6,363 bases of DNA from Candidatus Aminicenans sakinawicola JGI OTU-1 (GCA_000493965.1 AWNV01000107.1:1-6363); one strand, 5' to 3'. Counted from the stretch's first letter, positions 1 to 6,250 are shown. Numbers and translations: made by a program. Notes: generated by a model from the letters alone, not told the origin.

Positions 1-7
1 TGTAAGG

Positions 8-129
8 TAAAGAATGCCGATTATAATTAATATTAGATTCAATAAAGAAAGCGACTCTCTCAATCTTGCAAAAAATCATGCTGAAAAGCAGATTACATCA
101 ATGTTAAATAATGGTATCGGCATTCTTTA
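8..129. repeat. 14-bp perfect inverted repeat, MITE-like
   Basis: Bases 8-21 (TAAAGAATGCCGAT) are the exact reverse complement of 116-129, leaving an AT-rich interior of 94 bases. Both arms end in TA, as seen with small non-autonomous elements of the Tc1/mariner-IS630 type that duplicate a TA target, but nothing inside resembles a transposase. The arms also coincide with the start and end of a 40-codon ORF (14-136). The right arm runs into the short repeat at 121-146. The repeat is seen directly; reading it as a mobile element is inference. A long-range stem-loop in the transcript is the alternative. Confidence 0.5.
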
Positions 130-136
130 TGAATAA
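14..136 (+). CDS. Possible 40-residue small ORF, unrecognised
   Basis: An ATG at 14 opens 40 codons ending in TAA at 134-136. A Shine-Dalgarno-like TAAGG lies at 3-7, six bases ahead of the start. An in-frame TAA at 8-10 rules out a longer upstream extension. The peptide begins MPIIINIRF, is polar and Asn/Lys/Ile-rich, and shows no signal peptide, membrane segment or family motif. Its two ends fall in the arms of the inverted repeat 8-21 / 116-129, and its stop lies in the short repeat shared with the right edge. That suggests the frame could be a by-product of a repeat element. No function can be assigned, and it may not be translated. Confidence 0.22.
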   Translation: MPIIINIRFNKESDSLNLAKNHAEKQITSMLNNGIGILYE

Positions 137-146
137 TTCAGGAGAA
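121..146 (+). repeat. Left copy of 26-bp flanking direct repeat
   Basis: This sequence matches 6225-6250 at 24 of 26 positions, in the same orientation, and 126-146 is an exact 21-base match to 6230-6250. The core reads TTATGAATAATTCAGGAG. Similarity stops abruptly after 146. At the right copy the sequence continues into a GC-rich palindromic element that is missing here, so this copy looks like a fragment or terminus. It also forms a small hairpin (AATTC 135-139 with GAATT 144-148). Confidence 0.65.
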
Positions 147-172
147 TTCAAAGCCTAGAAGAATTTAATTAA

Positions 173-1582
173 ATGAGTGAATTTACATCTAACGGTAAGC
201 CTCATGTAAGCCTGATCCGACAACTCGGATTATTCGACTCTACCATGGTTATGGTAGGAATAGTGATCGGTTCAGGCATCTTCCTGACCACAGGGATCAT
301 GGCAAAAAACATCCCTTCAGGAGGGCTTATCCTTTTAGCCTGGACTGTAGGCGGACTTCTTACTCTGGCAGGAGCTCTTACTTATGCAGAGTTGGGTGCT
401 GCTATGCCCGAGGCTGGAGGCCAGTATGTCTATCTAAGAGAAGCTTACGGTCCAATGGCCGGCTTTCTCTTTGGCTGGATATCTTTTCTCGTTTATATGA
501 CAGGAGGCATTGCCGGACTGGCTCTTGCTTTTGCAGAATATTTTGGCTATTTTTTCCCATCTTTATCAACCAACAAAATCATTTTTTCCTCAGTCATTAA
601 TTTATTTAACCACCCTATCACCTATTCCCTATCAGCAGGACAACTAGTAGGCGTAGGGGTTATCATATTTTTGTCAATTTTTAATTATATTGGTGTTGGT
701 TTCGGAAAAATTATTCAAAACCTTTTCACAATACTAAAAATTGGAACAATAGTTGCAATCATTGTCCTTGGCTTTTCAATAGGGAAAGGAACAGCTGTCA
801 ATTTATCTCTCAATCCAACAGGAATGGGTTTCGGCCAACTTATAGTAGGGTTTGGCATAGCTCTTGTTGCCATCTCATGGGCTTTTGACGGCTGGAATAA
901 TGTCAATTTCGTTGCAGGTGAAATTAAAAACGCAAAAAGAAATCTCCCTCTTGCCCTGATACTAGGAACATTAGGAATAACTGCCCTTTATATCCTTACA
1001 AATTACATTTATCTCTATGCTCTTCCAATAAATGATATGATTGGAGTAGTTAGGATTGCTGAAAAAGCAACATCATATCTTTTTGGAACATCTACCGGAG
1101 CAATTATATCTGCAGCTGTTATTATTTCTACATTTGGCGCTTTAAATGGTTCAATATTAACAGGCCCCCGTATTTACTATGCCATGGCTAAAGACAATCT
1201 CTTTTTTCACAGAGTTTCCAGGGTCAATCCCCGTTTCCGCACCCCAGGGTTTGCAATTCTCATACAGGCTATCTGGGCCGGAATTCTTACATTGGTAGGC
1301 ACTTTTGAACAGATCTTTACATTCGCAATGTTTGTTTCCATAATTTTCTGGATTGCTGCATCAACTTCTGTCTTCACACTGAGAAAAAAATATCCAAACC
1401 TTCCAAGGCCTTATAAGACATGGGGATATCCTGTAATTCCAATTGTTTTTATTGCTGCTTCTAGCGGAATTCTTCTTAATACATTAATCGAAAAGCCGGT
1501 GGAATCTTTAGCTGGTTTGGGGTTTACAGCCATTGGCATCCCTGTCTATTTTTATTGGAAAAGCAAAAAAAGACGAATTTAA
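173..1582 (+). CDS. APC-family amino acid permease (LAT-like)
   Basis: This is a cytoplasmic-membrane amino acid transporter of the amino acid-polyamine-organocation superfamily, closest in style to the LAT/SteT-YfnA group of neutral amino acid exchangers and symporters. The 469 residues are almost wholly hydrophobic, fit about 12 membrane helices, and match family length. Diagnostic motifs are RQLGLFDSTM before TM1, GSGIF at 33-37 (substrate backbone-binding break in TM1), YAELGAAMPEAGG at 71-83, FDGWNNVNFVAGEIKN at 238-253 in the TM6 region, and GPRIYYAMAKD at 331-341. The C-terminus ends in a basic cytoplasmic tail (KSKKRRI). The ATG at 173 gives the usual short polar N-terminus; the next Met (residue 25) already lies in TM1. 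The ribosome site is weak (AGAAG about 11 bases upstream). A dehydratase gene follows 32 bp downstream, suggesting serine or threonine as substrate. Family assignment is firm; substrate is inferred. Confidence 0.93.
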   Translation: MSEFTSNGKPHVSLIRQLGLFDSTMVMVGIVIGSGIFLTTGIMAKNIPSGGLILLAWTVGGLLTLAGALTYAELGAAMPEAGGQYVYLREAYGPMAGFLFGWISFLVYMTGGIAGLALAFAEYFGYFFPSLSTNKIIFSSVINLFNHPITYSLSAGQLVGVGVIIFLSIFNYIGVGFGKIIQNLFTILKIGTIVAIIVLGFSIGKGTAVNLSLNPTGMGFGQLIVGFGIALVAISWAFDGWNNVNFVAGEIKNAKRNLPLALILGTLGITALYILTNYIYLYALPINDMIGVVRIAEKATSYLFGTSTGAIISAAVIISTFGALNGSILTGPRIYYAMAKDNLFFHRVSRVNPRFRTPGFAILIQAIWAGILTLVGTFEQIFTFAMFVSIIFWIAASTSVFTLRKKYPNLPRPYKTWGYPVIPIVFIAASSGILLNTLIEKPVESLAGLGFTAIGIPVYFYWKSKKRRI

Positions 1583-1603
1583 ATTCTTGCCGTTGAGTAA
1601 AAT

Positions 1604-1607
1604 GGAG
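1604..1607 (+). promoter_or_regulatory. Ribosome binding site of the dehydratase gene
   Basis: GGAG lies seven bases ahead of the ATG at 1615, inside the 32-bp gap after the permease stop. It fixes the start and supports independent initiation within a shared transcript. Confidence 0.7.
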
Positions 1608-1614
1608 CAATTAG

Positions 1615-2610
1615 ATGAACAAAAAACAAATATGGAACTCAGCTAAAATAAAAAGAGAAGTCATAGAGGCAGAAAAAAGAATACGGCCTTATATCCGGGA
1701 AACTCCTCTCGAATATTCACCTTATCTCAGCCGCCTTGGAAATTGTGATGTCTTTCTCAAGCTTGAAAATATCCAAATAACAGGTTCTTTCAAGCTCCGA
1801 GGAGCTATGAATAAACTTCTTTCCTTAAGCAGAGAAGAGAAAGAAAGAGGAGTAGTAACAGCATCATCTGGAAATCACGGCACAGCATTTTCTTATCTTC
1901 TCAAGGAATTCAGCATTAAAGGAAAAATTTATCTTCCTGAATATGCATCTAAAGCTAAGATTGAAGCAATTCGTTTGTATGGTCCTGATTTAGAATTTTA
2001 TGGATCGGACTGTGTCGAAACAGAAGTTTTTGCCAGGCAGACAGCAGAAAAAAATGGAAAAACTTACATATCCGCTTACAATGACCCTAAAATAATCGGC
2101 GGGCAGGGAACTATCGGGATCGAACTGATAAAACAGCTTAAAAAAATTGATACAGTTATAGTTCCGGTCGGTGGAGGAGGACTAATAGCCGGAATCGCAG
2201 GTTACTTAAAAGCAGAGGACAAAAATATAGAAATCATAGGGTGCCAGCCTGAAAATTCAGCAGTGATGTATGAATCCATAAAAGCAGGAAAAATAATTGA
2301 AAAGAAACTAATACCAACAATATCAGATGGAAGTGCCGGTGGGATTGAGAAAGGAGCTATAACTTTTGATATCTGTAAAAATTTAGTAGATGATTTTATA
2401 ATTCTTTCAGAAGAAGAAATCAAGGATGCAATAATACTCATTTTAGAGAGGCACTATATGCTAACTGAGGGAGCAGGTGCTCTTTCAATCGCTTCCTTTA
2501 TCAAAACAATCGAGAGATTTAGAAATAAAAATGTTGTATTAATTATAAGCGGTGCAAAAATCAGTTTGGATAAGTTAAAACAAGTTCTTAAGTTGAATAA
2601 AATTCCTTGA
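1615..2610 (+). CDS. Threonine/serine dehydratase-family PLP enzyme
   Basis: This is a cytosolic fold-type II PLP enzyme. Family members eliminate water from threonine or serine and release 2-oxobutanoate or pyruvate plus ammonia. Family motifs appear in order: FLKLEN at 47-52, GSFKLRGA at 57-64 with the Schiff-base Lys at 60, ASSGNHG at 83-89 (substrate-carboxylate loop), the glycine-rich phosphate cup VGGGGL at 185-190, and EGAGAL at 285-290. At 331 residues it has the catalytic domain only, with no C-terminal ACT-like regulatory domain. It therefore resembles catabolic (TdcB-like) or hydroxyaspartate/EutB-type enzymes rather than allosteric biosynthetic IlvA. The late motif usually written (S/C)GGN reads SGAKI (312-316). 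The PLP-N1 serine is kept, but a Gly and the Asn are replaced. Linkage to a permease suggests uptake-coupled deamination. Threonine dehydratase, serine racemase-like and hydroxyaspartate lyase activities cannot be told apart here. Confidence 0.88.
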   Translation: MNKKQIWNSAKIKREVIEAEKRIRPYIRETPLEYSPYLSRLGNCDVFLKLENIQITGSFKLRGAMNKLLSLSREEKERGVVTASSGNHGTAFSYLLKEFSIKGKIYLPEYASKAKIEAIRLYGPDLEFYGSDCVETEVFARQTAEKNGKTYISAYNDPKIIGGQGTIGIELIKQLKKIDTVIVPVGGGGLIAGIAGYLKAEDKNIEIIGCQPENSAVMYESIKAGKIIEKKLIPTISDGSAGGIEKGAITFDICKNLVDDFIILSEEEIKDAIILILERHYMLTEGAGALSIASFIKTIERFRNKNVVLIISGAKISLDKLKQVLKLNKIP

Positions 2611-3760
2611 TAGAGTTGACAATGTACTCCTGTTTTTCTGGAGAAAGCTCAGTATATATAGGCAAAGCCAGAACCTCAGAAGATGCCTTTTCAGACTCAG
2701 GAAAATCTCCTTTTCCATAACCAAGATAAGTAAAACATTTCTGGAGATGTAGAGATAAGGGATAATATACAGCGGTAGGAATACTTCTTTCTCTCAGATA
2801 TTTCTGCAGATCATCTCTTTTTTTGACTCTTATAACATATTGATGATAGATATGATAATTTTGGACACATGTTTTCTTATTAACAAGCTCAGGAACTTGC
2901 ACTAAGCCGTTTTCCACAAGTCCAGTACTCTCAAATAATTTATCATAACAAGAAGCTCTCTCTCTTTTACCTTTATGCCAGTTATCCAAATATTTCAGCT
3001 TGATCCTTAGGACAGCTGCCTGGAGTTCATCAAGACGGAAATTACCGCCAAGGACATCATAAAAGTACTTATTACTTGAACCGTGTTTCCTCAAGAGTTT
3101 TAACTTGCTTGCCAGATTTTCTTTATCTGTAAGGACCATTCCACCATCACCAAAACCGCCCAAATTTTTTGACGGAAAAAAGGATAACGTTCCCAAATCT
3201 CCAAATGTACATGCTTTCTTAACTCCATCAGAAGAGGGATATTCAGCACCAATGGCATGGGCAGCATCTTCCACAACAAACAAACCATATTTTCTAGCCA
3301 GGGCCATAATTGGATTCATGTCCGCACATTGGCCGTAAAGATGGACAGGAATAATTGCTTTTATTTTTGAGTTTCCTTTATTGTCTATCTCATTAACAAG
3401 CAGTTCGTCCAATCTATCAGGACAAATGTTATAGCTTGCCTTATCTATATCACAAAAAACAGGTCTTGCTCCAAGCCTGGCAATTGCGCCTGCAGTGGCA
3501 AAAAAAGTAAACGGAGTTGTCACTACAGCATCTCCACCCCTTATGTTAAGTACCATCAAAGAAATGATCAATGCATCAGACCCTGAAGATACACCTACAG
3601 CAAAATCTGTCCCACAGTAAGTTGAGACTTCTCTCTCTAGTCCTTCGACTTCAGGCCCTAAAATAAACCTTTGAGATGAAATAACTTCCAAGACTTTCTT
3701 ATCAATTTCCTCCTTAATGCTTTTGTATTGAGCTTTTAAATCTAAAAAAGGGATGTCCAT
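2588..3760 (-). CDS. DegT/DnrJ/EryC1/StrS aminotransferase
   Basis: This is a cytosolic PLP aminotransferase of the sugar aminotransferase family. Members normally convert a keto group on a nucleotide-linked sugar, or on a cyclitol, into an amine, with glutamate or glutamine as donor. The 390 residues are full length. Visible landmarks are IPFLDLKAQY at 3-12, GVSSGSDAL at 56-64 (PLP phosphate), TTPFTFFATAGAI at 81-93, EDAAHA at 164-169 with the PLP-N1 Asp at 165, FFPSKNLGGFGDGG at 194-207 with the Schiff-base Lys at 198, FRLDELQAA at 241-249, and the late YYPLSLHLQ at 332-340. The pattern recalls WbpE/WlbC-like enzymes for 3-amino sugars, but substrate is not readable from sequence. A GAAAGGG site at 3768-3774, seven bases upstream, supports the start. 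It is the last gene of the operon, 21 bp after the NusG paralogue. Its 3' end overlaps the converging dehydratase gene by 23 bp. Confidence 0.93.
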   Translation of the reverse strand: MDIPFLDLKAQYKSIKEEIDKKVLEVISSQRFILGPEVEGLEREVSTYCGTDFAVGVSSGSDALIISLMVLNIRGGDAVVTTPFTFFATAGAIARLGARPVFCDIDKASYNICPDRLDELLVNEIDNKGNSKIKAIIPVHLYGQCADMNPIMALARKYGLFVVEDAAHAIGAEYPSSDGVKKACTFGDLGTLSFFPSKNLGGFGDGGMVLTDKENLASKLKLLRKHGSSNKYFYDVLGGNFRLDELQAAVLRIKLKYLDNWHKGKRERASCYDKLFESTGLVENGLVQVPELVNKKTCVQNYHIYHQYVIRVKKRDDLQKYLRERSIPTAVYYPLSLHLQKCFTYLGYGKGDFPESEKASSEVLALPIYTELSPEKQEYIVNSIKEFYST

Positions 3761-3781
3761 TTTTTTACCCTTTCATTAATA

Positions 3782-4261
3782 TTATAAAACTTTCTTCAAT
3801 TTTTTCTTTTCAATAATCAACTGCCCATGATATGAAACACAATTTAGCAGTATAACAACTCGGTCCTTATCAGTAAGCTGTCTTTCGAATACTCCTCTAA
3901 ATCCTTTCCAAGTTCCTGTCATTACTTCGATTTCGTCCCCCAGATCAGGCTCTTCCCCGTATTTGTTAAGCTCGATCAAACCATTAACCTCCCTGGCTTT
4001 GATCTGCTGGATCATGCTTTCCGGAATAGAAATAGGCCCTTCACTGTTTCCAACCAACTTTTTCACTCCCCTTGTATATTTCACAAGTTGATACTGAGCA
4101 GGGTAATCAAACCAAACAAACTCATAGCCAGAAAAAAATGGTTTTATAATATTTTCATCATTGTATTTGGGATTATAAATTCTTATTCCCCCTGCAATGA
4201 ATAATTTCTCCACTTGGAATTCTTTTTTTGGTTTTGTATTAACAACAAACCAGTTTTCCAT
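3782..4261 (-). CDS. NusG-paralogue antiterminator (RfaH/UpxY/LoaP-like)
   Basis: This is a specialised NusG-family elongation factor that would bind RNA polymerase and suppress pausing or termination on particular operons. The NGN domain covers about residues 1-95. It opens WFVVNTKPKKEFQVEKLF (4-21) and continues with IYNPKY (28-33), FFSGYEFVWFDY (42-53) in the usual FPGYVFV position, and the polymerase-contacting VKYTRGVKKLVG (60-71). A C-terminal KOW domain follows, with DLGDEIEVMTGTWKGFRGVFE at about 106-126. At 159 residues it is shorter than housekeeping NusG and has RfaH/UpxY/LoaP proportions. Genes of this class usually lead the operon they control; here it is third of four, directly before the aminotransferase. 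The 47-bp gap upstream is the largest in the operon. Upstream of the ATG is purine-rich GAGAGAAGAAG, not a clean Shine-Dalgarno. The family call is strong; the regulated target is inferred. Confidence 0.88.
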   Translation of the reverse strand: MENWFVVNTKPKKEFQVEKLFIAGGIRIYNPKYNDENIIKPFFSGYEFVWFDYPAQYQLVKYTRGVKKLVGNSEGPISIPESMIQQIKAREVNGLIELNKYGEEPDLGDEIEVMTGTWKGFRGVFERQLTDKDRVVILLNCVSYHGQLIIEKKKLKKVL

Positions 4262-4308
4262 CTTCTTCTCTCATCTTTTTATATCTTTTCGTGGAAAATA
4301 TCCAATTC

Positions 4309-5094
4309 CTATTTATTTTTATTAAAAACCACAAGAGCTTCTTCCGGAGAAGCTTTCTCGTGAACAACAGCCCTTACCGCTTTTATCATGGCTATTGGAT
4401 GAGGAGACTGCCATATATTTCGTCCCATATCGACTCCAACAGCACCCTTTTTAACAGCATCATAAGCTAATTTAAAAGCATCCAGCTCAGTCTCCAATTT
4501 AGGCCCCCCAGCAACAACAAGTGGGACAGGGCAGCTTTCCACGACCTTTTCAAATCCATCACAGTAATAAGTTTTCACAAAACTTGCTCCCAACTCTGCA
4601 GCAATACGGCAGGAAAGGGATAGAAAACGGGCATCTCTCTTGCCAAGCTCTTTTCCTACCGCTGTAACAGCTAGAACCGGCATACCATATTCATTTGCTT
4701 CATTAACAAGATTAGCCAGATTCATCAGAGTCTGATGTTCATATTCTGCTCCAACAAAAATCGAAAGAGCCACCGCTGCAGCATTCAAGCGAATTGCCTC
4801 TTTCATGGATGTTGTTATTCCTTCCATAGACAAGTCTTTGCCAATAATACTGCTTCCCCCAGAAACCCTGAGGACAACTGGCACAGAACATTCCGGATCT
4901 ACAGAACTCCTCAAGATTCCCCTGGTCAACATTAATGCATCTGCAAAAGGCAGAAGAGGTTCTATAGTCTTGCGGGCATTTTCCAATTTCGAAATTGGCC
5001 CAAGAAAATAGCCGTGGTCAACTGCAAGCATAACAGTACGGCCGGTTTCAAGCTTGATTATTTTAGCTAAACGGTTTCTTCTTCCCCAGTCCAT
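4309..5094 (-). CDS. lsrF: LsrF-like DhnA-family aldolase/thiolase
   Basis: This is a cytosolic TIM-barrel enzyme of the DhnA/class I aldolase family. It closely resembles E. coli LsrF as I remember it: MDWGRRNRL, VMLAVDHGYFLGP (21-33), LTRGILRS (56-63), AEYEHQ (116-121), VKTYY (173-177, presumed Schiff-base Lys 174), CPVPLVVAGG (188-197) and GVDMGRNIWQSPHPIAM (220-236). LsrF cleaves 3-hydroxy-5-phosphonooxypentane-2,4-dione with CoA to acetyl-CoA and dihydroxyacetone phosphate in autoinducer-2 breakdown. I chose the ATG at 5094 (261 residues). A longer frame opens at 5142, but its 16 extra residues overlap the preceding gene. The 5094 start has a strong GGAGG six bases upstream, begins one base after that gene's stop, and matches the family N-terminus. 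No other lsr gene is in the window, so the AI-2 role is unproven. Archaeal-type fructose-bisphosphate aldolase or ADH synthase-like chemistry is possible. Stop is TAG. Confidence 0.87.
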   Translation of the reverse strand: MDWGRRNRLAKIIKLETGRTVMLAVDHGYFLGPISKLENARKTIEPLLPFADALMLTRGILRSSVDPECSVPVVLRVSGGSSIIGKDLSMEGITTSMKEAIRLNAAAVALSIFVGAEYEHQTLMNLANLVNEANEYGMPVLAVTAVGKELGKRDARFLSLSCRIAAELGASFVKTYYCDGFEKVVESCPVPLVVAGGPKLETELDAFKLAYDAVKKGAVGVDMGRNIWQSPHPIAMIKAVRAVVHEKASPEEALVVFNKNK

Positions 5095-5095
5095 T

Positions 5096-6154
5096 TTATT
5101 CCTCCAATCTTGAAGTAAAATTCTTGTTTCCATGAGGTTCAATAATAACCTTTATTGAATCTCTTGCCCTGGCAACAAGCTTAAAACCATATGAGATTTC
5201 TTCAAGGGGAAACCTGTGAGTGATCATCTCTTTTATATTGATCAAAGAGGAACGTATTAATTCGAGGGCAAGCCATGAATCGTAAGGACCCGCTCCATAC
5301 GAGGTAGAAAGTGTGATGTCATTCCGGAAAAATACATCATTAATTGAAATCGGAATTTTTACATCAGGCTCTGTCGGTGCAAAAAATAGAACCGTCCCCC
5401 CCCTTTCAACTGACTTCAAAGCCTGAATCTGAGCTTGCCTGGCTCCAGTACAAACAATAACAATATCAGCCAATCTTCCACTATTCATGTTGCGAAGGCA
5501 GTCATTAATATCCTCAGAAGCACTTACTGCCTTGTCGGCTCCGAATTTTTCAGCTGTATTAATTCGGTAAGGAACAATATCTACGGCTAAAATTCTTCCT
5601 GCGCCAGAGGCGCGAGCCAGATGAATATTCAAAAGTCCTGTTATCCCACTCCCAATCACAAGAACACACTGACCCGGCATTAATCTGGCAATCCTGTGGG
5701 CCCTAATGACACATCCAAGAGGTTCATGAAAGGTCGCCTCTTCATATGATACTTCATCAGGGATAATAAATGTCCCTCTGTCCACATTAATAGAAGGTAG
5801 GCGAATGTATTCAGAAAACCCACCAGGGTCAAAATTTGTGCTTCGCAGTGTATTACACGCCGTATGATGACCGCTAAGGCAGTAAAAACAAGTGTTGCAT
5901 GGGACATGATGGGAAGAAACAATACGGTCTCCTATATTGAACTTATCAACTTTCTCCCCTACCTTTTCAACACGGCCTGCAACTTCATGCCCTAAAACTA
6001 AAGGAGCTTTCTTGATACGATACCATTCCAAAACATCGCTTCCGCATATCCCACTGGCTTCAACCTTCATCAATATCTCCCCCGGACCTATCCGTGGGAT
6101 AGGCATATCCTCAATACGGATATCTTTATTGTTATAGTACATTGCTACGCGCAT
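5096..6154 (-). CDS. Zinc-dependent MDR alcohol/polyol dehydrogenase
   Basis: This is a cytosolic medium-chain dehydrogenase/reductase oxidising a secondary alcohol, polyol or sugar derivative with NAD(P)+. The GroES-like catalytic domain comes first, with Cys37 in CGSD (37-40) and GHE at 55-57 for catalytic zinc. The structural-zinc cysteines are Cys86, 89, 92 and 100, and HEPLGC at 143-148 supplies the Glu144 region. The Rossmann domain follows, with VIGSGITG at 166-173 and Asp192 ending the second strand (ILAVDI), which favours NAD+ over NADP+. At 352 residues it is the usual size for sorbitol, threonine or butanediol dehydrogenase relatives; the substrate cannot be told. It is the first gene of the four-gene operon, one base from the LsrF-like gene. 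The ATG at 6154 gives a normal family N-terminus and lies inside an imperfect palindrome. The ribosome site is weak, so expression may be tuned. Confidence 0.93.
   Translation of the reverse strand: MRVAMYYNNKDIRIEDMPIPRIGPGEILMKVEASGICGSDVLEWYRIKKAPLVLGHEVAGRVEKVGEKVDKFNIGDRIVSSHHVPCNTCFYCLSGHHTACNTLRSTNFDPGGFSEYIRLPSINVDRGTFIIPDEVSYEEATFHEPLGCVIRAHRIARLMPGQCVLVIGSGITGLLNIHLARASGAGRILAVDIVPYRINTAEKFGADKAVSASEDINDCLRNMNSGRLADIVIVCTGARQAQIQALKSVERGGTVLFFAPTEPDVKIPISINDVFFRNDITLSTSYGAGPYDSWLALELIRSSLINIKEMITHRFPLEEISYGFKLVARARDSIKVIIEPHGNKNFTSRLEE
5101..5105 (-). promoter_or_regulatory. Strong RBS that sets the LsrF-like start
   Basis: On the - strand this reads GGAGG, six bases before the ATG at 5094 and inside the last codons of the dehydrogenase gene. 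Stop and start are separated by one base (TAA-A-ATG), which implies translational coupling of the two proteins. Confidence 0.85.
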
Positions 6155-6177
6155 AATATAATCCAGGTAATATTATG
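6152..6177. promoter_or_regulatory. Operator-like dyad over first start codon
   Basis: This is a 26-bp imperfect palindrome. The arms CATAATAT (6152-6159) and ATATTATG (6170-6177) are perfect over 8 bp, and 10 of 13 half-site positions match. It covers the ATG of the dehydrogenase gene at one end and the best -10-like hexamer of the operon (CATAAT on the - strand) at the other. A bound dimeric regulator would block both promoter and start. No regulator gene is present nearby, so this is a candidate only. Confidence 0.35.
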
Positions 6178-6202
6178 TATAAAGTTCCACGGAAAAAGTC
6201 AA
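6172..6202 (-). promoter_or_regulatory. Candidate sigma70-type promoter of the four-gene operon
   Basis: On the - strand, TTGACT (6202-6197, 5/6 to the -35 consensus) is followed by an AT-rich TATACATAAT block at 6181-6172. The best -10 match, CATAAT (5/6), has a rather long 19-base spacer; the overlapping TATACA (4/6) has 15. Initiation would lie about 10-15 bases before the ATG at 6154, giving a very short leader. This is moderate support from motif reading alone. Confidence 0.4.
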
Positions 6203-6224
6203 GGACGGGTAGTAACAGGAAGGA

Positions 6225-6250
6225 CAATTTTTATGAATAATTCAGGAGAA
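6225..6250 (+). repeat. Right copy of 26-bp flanking direct repeat
   Basis: This matches 121-146 at 24/26 positions and exactly over 6230-6250. Here the repeat continues into a hairpin-rich element. TGAATAA (6234-6240) pairs with TTATTCA (6257-6263) across a 16-base loop just before the GC-rich palindromes, so it behaves as the terminal part of that larger element. Confidence 0.65.

Noticed and set aside
22..27. Perfect TATAAT as a -10 box for the permease unit
   Set aside because: A properly spaced -35 would fall at or beyond the window edge. The region is AT-rich enough for chance matches, and initiation there would leave a leader of about 140 bases. It is not supportable from this window.
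3105..3338. + strand frame of 77 codons opposite the aminotransferase
   Set aside because: It is a shadow of a gene with clear family motifs. It has no ribosome site and no recognisable protein character. The same holds for the other short frames within the six genes.
5095..5142. Longer start for the LsrF-like gene, adding 16 residues
   Set aside because: The extra residues overlap the dehydrogenase coding end and are unlike the family. The ATG at 5094 has a strong GGAGG and a family-like N-terminus (MDWGRRNRL).
6203..6216. ops-like sequence (ACGGGTAGTAAC) as a target for the RfaH-type factor
   Set aside because: It differs from the GGCGGTAG core and lies on the + strand, opposite to the operon's transcription.
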